DNA of 64,000 bases from Flaveria trinervia. Lineage: Eukaryota > Streptophyta > Magnoliopsida > Asterales > Asteraceae. Position numbers and translations under genes: made by a program. The notes under the pieces are model-generated. The model saw only the letters and a program-made list of their open reading frames with translations. It made no database searches and was not told the DNA's origin. Where the stretch lies: assembly GCA_025506515.1 (NCBI GenBank), contig CM046445.1, forward strand, positions 3,469,131 through 3,533,130. Direction: 5' to 3'. Of the stretch, positions 34,550 to 44,576 are shown piece by piece (within the stretch, counting starts at the first letter, position 1; each line of letters opens with the position of its first letter).

Positions 34550-34604
34550 TTTTAACTACTGTGATGACGACTGGAGGTTTCCGGGAAAGGGGCCTTACAA
34601 TTTC

Positions 34605-34664
34605 ATAAGTATGACAAAGTTTTATATTGTAGATTAGTTAATGAAGAAGAAATTGAAATTAATA
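34605..34664 (+). repeat. S1 middle segment
   Basis: 60 bp of AT-rich S1 LTR between S2 and G3. The last five bases, TAATA (34660-34664), are the target duplication of G3, repeated at 43343-43347. Confidence 0.8.
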
Positions 34665-36529
34665 TGTAACACCCGAATATTTATTATTTTGAAGCCGGTG
34701 AAGAAAGAAAAGAAAATAAAGTCCAAAAGTCGAGGGACCAAACTCGCCAACGAAGAAAAGTTGGGAAATGTGGTGATATATGTAGGGAGAGGGCAGCCCA
34801 CTCTCCCCACACTCACATTTCAGCTTATAGAGAGAAGAAGAGAGAAAAAAAAGGAAAAAGTGTTGGTTCGGGTCGATTCGGGTCGCCAAAATCATCGTGA
34901 AGCAAGCCGAATCGAAGCTCTTGTCATTGTGCTCGTTTAGGTGAGTTCTAGGACCCCTCTTTTACTTGTTTTCAAACGATTTGGGGCTGGAAAACATCTG
35001 AAATCGAGTTTTTCGTATGTGTGTAAGTTGACCCGTTTGTGTATGTGTATGTATATGTATGACGCGATTGTGACTTGATTTCTTGCTTGGTTGTGCTTGA
35101 ATGATGTTATGGTATGCATCCCTAAGGTTTAGGATGGTCGATTTAGGCTTAAAATGGGTTTAGATGAGTTTGGGGCCGAAAACCCTCGGCTGCAGTCGGG
35201 TTGAACTGCATTCTGCATCAGTTAGGGCTAGGCGACCGACTGGAGGCCGAATGGAGGCCATACGGCCGATTAGGGCGATTGGGGTCCATTCGCGATGGGG
35301 TTCATTCGCACGATTGAAGGGCCAGTCGCATGGGGGTCATGCGACTGAAGGTCCATTCGCACGACTGAAGGTCCAGTCGCATAGGTGTTCATCCGCATTG
35401 TCCATTCGCACGACTGGATGTTCATTCGCATATGTTCATCCGTTAGTTCAATCGCATGATGTTCAGTCGCATGGAGGCCATGCGACTGAAGGGTGTCCAT
35501 ACGCCCGAATAGGGCTGTTGAACCCGAGGAAGGTGTAGATTGACTTCTGACTTTCGGGGGAAAGTGCAGATGTAAGTTTTGATGTAAAGGTTCCCATAAG
35601 AGTTTTTAAGATGACGATCGAGGTCTTAGAAAGCATGTTGGCATGATGATGGTGATGATGTTGTATGTATGTATGTATGATGTTGCCCTGTATGATGTGA
35701 TGTTGATGCATGTTAATGTTCCTTATTGATGTATGTTATCTTTCCTATGGCTTTACCGTTATGAATGAATGAACGAAGTATTATGTAACGTAAAGTGAAA
35801 GATAAAGAAAGAGGAACGATGATGAATGCATGTATTAATGAACGAATGAAACGTCTTGCACACATCGGATAACGGGTCCTTCTTGGTGATTGACCCTGAA
35901 TGTAGAACCTCTACCGCTCACCCCTAGTACTGTGGCATACGTTTAGCTGTCATTCGTTGACTTCGGCCCAGTAGCTAAGACTGATGGTTACTCCTAGTAC
36001 CGTGGCATACGTTTAGCTTTCATTGTTGACTTCGGCCCGGTAGCTACGACTAACCGGGGTGTAGCACATGGTATTGGTATGGATGATGTCCGATGCGCAA
36101 GTAAGGTAATGAAAGAACGAATGATGAAGGAAGATAATAATGATATTATCTATGTGTACGTACGATGTGTGATCATGTAAAAGTACGAACGGTTTCATAT
36201 GAAAGTAAAGTATGTTTTATTTATAAAACTAGAACTCACTCAGCAACGCTGACTTTGATGTGTTTCCAGTTGGCAGGTAATGATTGCTGAGGATGGCACG
36301 GGCGACTACTCAGCTCTTTTGGGGATGGCATTCTTTTGATTAATGTTTTTGCATTGTAATGCGAACAAACTATTTTTGTAATGAATGTTGTATTAGTTTG
36401 CAAAAGCATTTACATGGAAATGAAAGTTTGTTTTAGTTTTCCGCTGCGATTTATTAAATACAAATGTAATTATATGTTTTATGTGCGATGAGAACCCAGC
36501 TGTAAGCGTCCCGGGAACGGGGCCTTACA
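34665..36529 (+). repeat. 5' LTR of G3 (1865 bp)
   Basis: Begins TGTAACACCCGAATATT and ends GGGGCCTTACA. It has the hairpin GGGAGAG/CTCTCCC (34785-34807), a possible donor TTTAG-GTGAGTTCTAG (34937-34950) and CATTCGCACGACTG/CAGTCGCATG arrays (35286-35505). A roughly 75-bp tandem duplication around GTGGCATACGTTTAGCTGTCA (35921-36050) and the conserved CACTCAGCAACGCTGA block (36237) follow. Confidence 0.93.
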
Positions 36530-36532
36530 AGT

Positions 36533-36544
36533 TGGTATCAGAGC
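36533..36544 (+). other. Primer binding site of G3
   Basis: Exact TGGTATCAGAGC three bases after the LTR. Confidence 0.93.
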
Positions 36545-36876
36545 CAAAGTTTAAGTGAAATGGGTAAATTTTCAAAATAAACCATCTTAAACTGAGAATG
36601 GGACGGAAAGGGAATGGGATGCCAATCTGAGTAGCTGCGTGCCATCAGTATTTTTGTAAAGTTAACCGGTTTTATGTGCGCATGGTATGTGTTATGTGTT
36701 ATATGTAGGATTTAAATACTGATGTAGTCAGGACAGGTAATACTTGGGGTATGAAGAGTAAAGTAAGTGGCTAATCACAACTGGCCACTGTAATTAGGGA
36801 CTTACTATACTTGACATAAACTGAGTTGTTTCCTTGAATGACCGTGTTGGTGTTTGAATCTTTCAGTGTGCGTGTG

Positions 36877-38030
36877 ATGGCCGGAGGTAGATCTTCGAAA
36901 GCTTCTAGGGGTGGAGGTCACGGTGCTGAACCGCGACCTAAGAGAGGGAGACCCAGAGTTGAGAGGGTGGTTCATGAAGAACCAGAGACCCCTCATCCGG
37001 AGGGTGGCGACGAAAGCGCCAATCTGAGAGCCTCAGTAAAAGAGGCTGTTGTAGAAGAAGTCCATCAGGTCATGCAGACAATCTTACCGTCTGTGGTGAC
37101 TGAAGTATTAAGGCTGTACGAAGGGGAAAGAAAAGAAAGAAACAGATCCTCTGGAGGACGGGAACAACCAGAGCCGGAAACGGTTCTGTCTGAGGATGAA
37201 GACGGGAAACAGTATCTTTATGAGATGCAAGCCCCCTACTTTTGATGGAAACGGCACCGCTGCAGCGCTCACGGTGGGTGAGGGAAATGGAAGCTGTTCT
37301 CGATATCAGCGAGTGCCGAGAGGACCAAAAGGTGAAGTTTGCTACCCACTCTTTTGTGGATTCAGCTCTGTGCTGGTGGGACAACATTGTCCAAGCTGAG
37401 GGTAGTAGGGCATTGGGAAAATGAAATGGCCTGAGCTGAGAAGGTTGGTGATTGAGGATTTTGTCCTCATCGGGAAATGGATAAGTTGGAAAGGGAGTTT
37501 TGCAGTTGGAGGCTGGAACCATGACACACCAGCAGTATACCACCAAGTTTAATGAAATGGCACGGCTTGTGCCTGATCAGGTGACGCCTCTGTCTCGGAA
37601 AATCAAGAGGTACATTCAGGGTTTACCGGTGGATGTTCGCCGGCATATGATCGCCGCCCGGCCAAGCACGTTTAGGTCGGCGGTTGATTTGGCAGGGAGG
37701 CTGTATGATGAGCGGGAGGTGGTGGTGACTGAAGCAAGTAAGAAGGGTGGTGGTGATCGGAACTGGAACGGGAAACGGTTTGGTCGGGGTGATGCCCCGA
37801 TGGGTAACAAAAAGGCACGGGTGGATGAACGCGTGTGGTCACATCAAGTGCGGGGTCGAAAAGGTGTGGCAAGTGTGGAAGGGAGCACGGCGGGGAATGT
37901 AGGTTTGGGTCAAACTTGTGCTTCAAGTGTGGGAAGACAGGGCATATGGCGAAGGATTGCATGTCGAGCAAATGTTTTAACTGTGGGGAAACTGGTCATA
38001 TGAGCAGAGATTGTAAGAAGTCGAGGACTG
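36877..38030 (+). pseudogene. G3 gag (frameshifted)
   Basis: Capsid/nucleocapsid precursor. The start ATG at 36877 follows a likely splice acceptor (tttgaatctttcag, ending 36866). Order: basic Gly/Arg N-terminus, acidic middle, capsid core (W-W-D-N at about 37370, T-K-F-N-E at about 37542), then the nucleocapsid with a C-G-K-C type finger and two CX2CX4HX4C knuckles (about 37840-38020). Frame breaks relative to G4 include lost bases near 37095, 37185-37200, 37262 and 37460. Most are one- or two-base changes, so the protein is interrupted in this sequence, but the capsid core is recognisable throughout. Confidence 0.9.
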
Positions 38031-41000
38031 AGGGTTCAGGGGTGAAGAAGACGGGAAGTGATGGACCGAGGGCGAGCGCCAGGGCGTTCACCATGACACA
38101 GGAGGAGGCTAGGACGGACCCTGACGTTGTGTCCGGTACGTTTCTAGTGAACCAGACTTTAGCTTCTGTGTTATTTGATTCGGGTGCTAGTAGGAGTTTT
38201 ATTTCTGCTGCTTTCTGTGCTAAGCTGCCTGTTAGTAGTAGACGTGTTGATGCGCCCTTTGATGTAGAAACTGCCATAGGTAAGTCTACCAGGATTTCTG
38301 AGATGATAGAGAATTGTGATGTGGACTTGAGGGTCATAAGTTTCCTGTTAGACCGTTTGTGATGACCTTGGGTGGTTTCGATTTGGTTCTTGGGATGGAT
38401 TGGTTGGCGGACTTCGAGGCGAACATTGTGTGTCGCAAGAAGATGGTTCGGTTGACAGCGCCTGACGGAAGTTTGGTAACGGTTTATGGTGATCGGGTTA
38501 CTACGATCCGAAGGTGATCTCAATGGCGGTGGCGGGAAAGTGTATGAGGCGTGGATGTAGTGCTTACTTGGCCTATGTAAAAGATGTGGATACACCAACA
38601 CCACAACTAGCGATGTACCGGTTGTGTGTGACTTTCCAGACGTGTTCCCAGAAGACTTATCAGGAGTGCCACCTGACAGAGAGATTGAATTTCAGATTGA
38701 TCTGATACCGGGTGCCCAACCTGTTGCCAAGGCACCATATCGGTTGGCTCCAACCGAGATGAAAGAGTTGATGGAGCAGTTGCGAGAGCTGCTTGATAAG
38801 GGGTTCATTAGACCGAGTATCTCTCCTTGGGGTGCTCCGGTCCTATTTGTAAAGAAGAAGGATGGTAGTATGAGGATGTGCATTGACTACCGCGAACTGA
38901 ACAAGTTGACAGTGAAGAACCGCTACCCCTTACCGAGGATAGATGATTTGTTCGATCAGCTTCAGGGTGCTAGTTGGTTCTCGAGGATAGATCTTCGATC
39001 TGGTTATCATCAGTGAAGGTGTGAAGGAGCAAGATATCCCTAAAACAGCTTTCCGTACGCGCTATGGCCATTACGAGTTTCTTGTCATGTCCTTTGGTTT
39101 GACCAACGCGCCAGCTGCTTTTATGGATCTGATGAACCGTGTGTGTCGGCCTATGTTGGATAAATCAGTGATTGTGTTTATTGATGATATCCTGATTATA
39201 AAAAGAGCGAGATTGAGCATGCCGGTCACATTCGAGAGGTTCTAGAGACGTTGAGAAGGGAGAAATTGTATGCTAAATTCTCCAAGTGCGCATTTGGTTG
39301 CGCGAAGTTCAGTTTTTGGGTCATGTGGTGAATCCTGACGGATTATGGTTGACCCGGCGAAGGTGGAGGCGGTTATGCAATGGAAGTCACCAAAGACGCC
39401 ATCCGAGATCCGTAGTTTCTTGGGCTTGGCGGGCTACTATAGAAGATTCATCCAAGACTTCTCTAAGATTGCTTCTCCACTAACTAAGTTGACCCGAAAG
39501 GATGTGAAGTTTGTATGGGGTCAAGCTCAAGAGAAGGCGTTCGAAGAGCTGAAGGCAAGACTGACTCAAGCTCCTGTTCTGTCATTACCCGATGGAAGTG
39601 AAGATCTAGTGGTTTATTCTGATGCTTCCTACTCGGGGTTGGGGTGTGTGTTAATGCAGAGAGGGAAGGTTATAGCCTATGCATCTCGACAGTTAAAGGT
39701 TCATGAGGTCAATTATCCACTCATGACTTGGAGCTAGCAGCCGTGGTCTTTGCATTGAAGATTGGAGGCACTATCTCTACGGGACGAAGTGCACCATATT
39801 CACCGATCATAAGAGCTTGAAGTACTTCTTCGAGCAAAAGGATCTGAACATGAGGCAGAGGAGATGGTTGGAACTTATAAAGGATTATGATTGCGAGATC
39901 CATTACCATCCAGGCAAAGCTAATGTGGTGGCGGATGCCCTTAGCCGAAAGGAAAGGCCCGAACGACGGCGGGGTGAAAGCTTATCAATTAATCATGACC
40001 TCGATGTGATGAAGCAAATAAGGAGTTTCAAGATGAGGCATTGAAAGAAGATCACCTTAACTCGGAAAGAATGAGAGGTCTGGTTGGGGAATTGGGTGAA
40101 AACACACTCGGTGTTAGAACTCGATTCGGTCGTGTGTGGATTCCTCGTTTTGGGGATCTACGGGTGAAGATAATGGATGAAGCCCACAAGACTCGATACT
40201 CCATTCATCCTGGTGCCACGAAAATGTACCATGACATGAAGAAAGATTATTGTGGCGGGTATGAAGCGTGACGTGGTGGAGTATGTGAGTAAGTGCCTTA
40301 CTTGCTTACAGGTGAAGGCAGAGCATCAAAAGCCGTATGGGAAGATACAACCTTTGGATATACCGGAATGGAAATGGGAGCACATCACCATGGACTTCAT
40401 TACGAAGCTGCCACGTACCCGAAAGGGTATGATGCCATATGGGTGATAGTTGATCGTCTGACGAAGAGCGCTCATTTTCTACCGATCCGCGAGACGTATT
40501 CATCTGAGAGGTTGGCTGATCTGTTCATCAAGGAAATTGTAGCTCGTCATGGTGTGCCGGTGTCTATTGTGTCTGATCGTGACACTCGGTTTACATCTAA
40601 ATTTTGGAAGAAATTCCACGACGCTATGGGGACGAGGTTACATATTAGCACGGCTTATCATCCCCAGACTGATGGTCAGTCAGAAAGGACCATTCAGACA
40701 CTGGAAGACATGCTCCGGGCGTGTGTGATCGATTTTGGTGGAAGTTGGGATGACCACTTACCGTTAGCCGAATTCTCATACAACAACAGCTATCATGCCA
40801 GTATTGGTATGCCACCATATGAGATGCTATACGGTAGGAGAGCAGAACACCCGTTTGTTGGGGTGATATTGGTCAGAAGGAATTGGGGAGCGTCGAGGTA
40901 ATCGAGGCTACGACAGAGAAGCTTGAAAAGATTAAAGCCTTCATGAAGGCAGCCAAAGATAGACAGAAGTCGTATGCCGATAAGCGACGTAGGCCAATTG

Positions 41001-41426
41001 AGTTCCAGGTGGGTGACCGGGTTATGTTGAAGGTCTCACCTTGGAAGGGTATTATCAGATTCAGAAAGGGGCAAGTTGAGCCCAAGATATATAGGCCCTT
41101 TCCGAATCATTGCTCGAGTAGGGGAGGTGGCCTATAGATTGGAGTTGCCAGATGAGTTAAGTGGGATTCACCCGACATTCCATGTATCTCATCTGAGAAA
41201 GTGTATAGCTGATGAAGACATGATTGTTCCATTGAAGACATTGAAGTAGATGAACGGCTCAATTATGTGGAGCAACCAGTGGCAATCATCGACGAAAGAG
41301 AAAAGGCTAAGGAATAAAGTGGTTCCTCTTGTGCGTGTACAGTGGAAGCACAGGAAGGGATCCGAGTCAACGTGGGAGACTGAAGAAGAAATGAGACAGC
41401 ATTATCCACGTTTGTTCGACGAATAA
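38031..41426 (+). pseudogene. G3 protease-RT-RNase H-integrase-chromodomain
   Basis: Pol polyprotein of a Tekay-like chromovirus. Domains in order: aspartic protease with D-S-G-A near 38178-38189 and G-M-D-W-L near 38395; RT with F-V-K-K-K-D-G-S (about 38848) and F-I-D-D at 39177-39188; thumb G-Y-Y-R-R-F-I (about 39435); RNase H with Y-S-D-A-S (about 39616) and F-T-D-H-K-S-L (about 39800); integrase zinc domain (about 40190-40315); core with T-M-D-F (about 40390), S-D-R-D (about 40575) and G-Q-S-E-R (about 40675); GPY/F (about 41080); and a chromodomain-like tail ending in a stop at 41424-41426. About fifteen one- or two-base indels change frame (for example near 38510, 39012, 39196, 39760, 39965, 40252, 40840, 41070, 41235). 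Confidence 0.93.
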
Positions 41427-41448
41427 CAGGTTTCGGGGACGAAACCTA

Positions 41449-41464
41449 TTTAGGGGGGTGGACT
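41449..41464 (+). other. Polypurine tract of G3
   Basis: TTTAGGGGGGTGGACT just before the 3' LTR at 41465. Confidence 0.88.
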
Positions 41465-43342
41465 TGTAACACCGAATATTTATTATTTTGAAGCCGGTGA
41501 AGAAAGAAAAGAAAATAAAGTCCAAAAGTCGAGGGACCAAACTCGCCAACGAAGAAAAGTTGGAAATGTGGTGATATATGTAGGGAGAGGGCAGCCCACT
41601 CTCCCCACACTCACATTTCAGCTTCAAGAGAGAAGAAGAGAGAAAAAAGAGGAAAAAGTGTTGGTTCGGGTCGGTTCGGGTCGCCAAAATCGTCGTGAAG
41701 CAAGCCGAATCGAAGCTCTTGTCATTGTGCTCGTTTAGGTGAGTTCTAGGACCCCTCTTTTACTTGTTTTCAAACGATTTGGGGCTGGAAAACATCTGAA
41801 ATCGAGTTTTTGTATGTGTGTAAGTTGACCCGTTTGTGTATGTGTATGTATATGTATGACGCGATTGTGACTTGATTTCTTGCTTGGTTGTGCTTGAATG
41901 ATGTTATGGTATGCATCCCTAAGGTTTAGGATGGTCGATTTAGGCTTAAAATGGGTTTAGATGAGTTTGGGGCCGAAAACCCTCGGCTGCAGTCGGGTTG
42001 AACTGCATTCTGCATCAGTTAGGGCTAGGCGACCGACTGGAGGCCGAATGGAGGCCATACGGCGATTAGGGTGCGATTGGGGTCCATTCGCACGATTGGG
42101 GTTCATTCGCACGATTGAAGGGCCAGTCGCATGGGGGTCATGCGACTGAAGGTCCATTCGCACGACTGAAGGTCCAGTCGCATAGGTGTTCATCCGCATT
42201 GTCCATTGCACGACTGGATGTTCATTCGCCTAAATGTTCATCCGCTAGTTCAATCGCATGATGTTCAGTCGCATGGAGCCATGCGACTGAAGGGTGTCCA
42301 TACGCCCGAATAGGGCTGTTGAACCCGAGGAAGGTGTAGATTGACTTCTGACTTTCGGGGGAAAGTGCAGATGTAAGTTTTGATGTAAAGGTCCCATAAG
42401 AGTTTTTAAGATGACGATCGAGGTCTTAGAAAGCATGTTGGGTAGGATGATGGTGATGATGTTGTATGTTATGTATGTATGATGTTGCCCTGTATGATGT
42501 GATGTTGATGCATGTTAATGTTCCTTATTATGATGTATGTTTATCTTTCCTGTGGCTTTACCGTATGATAATGAATGAACGAAGTATTATGTAACGTAAA
42601 GTGAAAGATAATGAAAGAGGATCAGATGATGAATGCATGCATTAATGAACGAATGAAACGTCTTGCACACATCGGATAACGGGTCCTTCTTGGTGATTGA
42701 CCCTGAATGTAGAACCTCTACCGCTCACCCCTAGTACTGTGGCATACGTTTAGCTGTCATTCGTTGACTTCGGCCCAGTAGCTAAGACTGATGGTTACTC
42801 CTAGTACCGTGGCATACGTTTAGCTGTCATTCGTTGACTTCGGCCCGGTAGCTACGACTAACCGGGGTGTAGCACATGGTATTGGTTTGGGATGATGTCC
42901 GATGCGCAAGTAAGGTAATGAAAGAAGGAATGAACGAATGAGGAAGATAATAATGATATTATCTATGTGTACGTACGATGTGTGATCATGTAAAAGTACG
43001 AACGGTTTCATATGAAAGTAAAGTATGTTTTATTTATAAAACTAGAACTCACTCAGCAACGCTGACTTTGATGTGTTTCCAGTTGGCAGGTAATGATTGC
43101 TGAGGATGGCACGAGCGACTACTCAGCTCTTTTGGGGATGGCATACTTTTGATTAATGTTTTTGCATTGTAATGCGAACAAACTATTTTTGTAAGGAATG
43201 TTGTATTAGTTTGCAAAAGCATTTACATGGAAATGAAAGTTTGTTTTAGTTTTCCGCTGCGATTCATTAAATACAAATGTAATCATATGTTTTACGTGCG
43301 ATGAGAACCCAGCTGTAAGCGTCCCGGGAACGGGGCCTTACA
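41465..43342 (+). repeat. 3' LTR of G3 (1878 bp)
   Basis: Collinear with the 5' LTR. Differences visible by eye are largely lost or gained single bases (for example TGTAACACCG for TGTAACACCCG at the start, ttggaaatg for ttgggaaatg). It ends GGGGCCTTACA followed by TAATA. Confidence 0.94.
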
Positions 43343-43347
43343 TAATA

Positions 43348-44449
43348 TTAAAAAATTAGGATAAATCATGGAAATCTACGTAAATTATGATATAATTATG
43401 ATATACTAAAAGGGATAGTGTGTATAAACTTTAAAATTTTAGAGATATGTAGCTATTTCTATCATTTATTATGAAACTTATAAAAATTCTAGTAAATTGC
43501 CTATCATGAGTTACTAATTTAAATTTATAAGATGATTAGATTTCAGAATATTATTGTAATAAAATTTTGGTGATTTTTGGATAATAGTAGCTACAAATTA
43601 GGAATTTTGACATAATTGGTGATATAAGTGCTGGAAATTTTTAAAAAAATAAGATTATTGTAACAAATGATTATTTTATAGAAATTATTTGACTTTTGGC
43701 TGGAATTAAGGTGAGTAACATGGCCTTTTTTATTACAAAAGTTTTTAGGAGAAAAAGCATACTGTGCTTATTTTGAAATTTATGCAAATTTAAAAATCTT
43801 TATCTTTTACTGTCATATTGACACAATCATTAGTTCGGATGAGGAATCGTCAAACAATATAGGTAGTGCTACTTCGGAATATGTCAACATGCATTTGTTG
43901 GATGAGGGCACTAAGGTTATATAATTTGATTTTGTGATTAGTATGAGATAGTTATGAATCACTTGACATGTGAGTAGGTTTGCTTATGAGTTTGATTGTC
44001 TTGTATCAATTCAAAATTTATTTATGTTGTTGAATAAACCTATGTTCTCACCAACTATATGTTGATTATTTTGAGTATGCTTTTTCAGGTCATCATAATG
44101 TTTTATAACCTCGTGTACATGTTTAACATGTTTAGTGATGGGCACGACTATTTAAGGAAGCTGTGCATATGGTTGGTTATTGACCTGTCCGACTTCAGCC
44201 TTTTTGTGGATGTTCATGTCTACTACTAGCTAAAGAATGAATGAAATATTAAAGACGTGTACTTAGAATATGATTACTAATGTATAAGTCTAAACTATTA
44301 GACTAAATTTTGTATCAATGTAATCCTATAATATATGTTTAATGAAAGTTATGTTTAGTTTATTGTTTTGATTGCATGCTATGGTAATCAATGTGTTTTG
44401 AAACGACGAGTCACACCCAAGCATTTCATGTTTCCGCCGGGATGTGACA
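43348..44449 (+). repeat. S1 right segment
   Basis: Last 1.1 kb of the S1 LTR. It contains a TATTTAAG stretch near 44151 that could be a promoter element, and ends TTTCCGCCGGGATGTGACA next to target duplication TTACA. No gene is seen. Confidence 0.82.
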
Positions 44450-44576
44450 TTACATATTAAATTATGTATAAATAATATGTACTAAATAATATATGTATTA
44501 GAGTAAGTTTATTAAATGGAAGATAAAATGAAAAATAGCATAGAACACTTATACTCTATGCTTAAAATGTTATACT

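Larger units (their letters stand above)
7329..34599 (+). mobile_element. S2: family A solo LTR split by G2
   Basis: LTR pieces 7329-9298 and 34555-34599 join to one family A LTR of about 2.0 kb, beginning TGTAACACCCGG and ending GGGGCCTTACA. Flanks are AATTC (7324-7328) and ATTTC (34600-34604), a target duplication with one mismatch. G2 sits between the pieces with its own duplication, TTTTA. There is no S2 internal domain, so it is a solo LTR. It has the hairpin at 7451-7470, the CATGCGCC array at about 7925-8335 and two 22-bp repeat units near 8750-8795. Confidence 0.87.
34665..43342 (+). mobile_element. G3: Ty3/gypsy Tekay-like element (family B)
   Basis: Full-length element: 5' LTR 34665-36529, primer site 36533-36544, gag from 36877, pro-pol to the stop at 41424-41426, polypurine tract about 41449-41464 and 3' LTR 41465-43342. 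The target duplication TAATA is perfect. The LTRs are nearly identical apart from small indels, which suggests a recent insertion, but gag-pol carries many one-base frame changes. It is a close sister of G4. Confidence 0.95.
5910..44449 (+). mobile_element. S1: solo LTR split by nested insertions
   Basis: The LTR starts TGTGACAACCC at 5910 and ends GGGATGTGACA at 44449, flanked by the perfect duplication TTACA (5905-5909 and 44450-44454). Its own DNA is in three pieces: 5910-7328, 34605-34664 and 43348-44449, about 2.58 kb in total. Everything between is later insertion (S2 with G2, L1 and C1 inside; and G3). No internal domain, primer site or second LTR is present, so it is a solo LTR. The end (TTTCCGCCG…GTGACA) resembles L1 and S3, which places it in the same broad class of long-LTR elements. 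Confidence 0.85.

Noticed and set aside
35164..35538. 124-codon frame in the G3 LTR
   Set aside because: It translates the CATTCGCACGACTG motif array and is broken in the other LTR copies.
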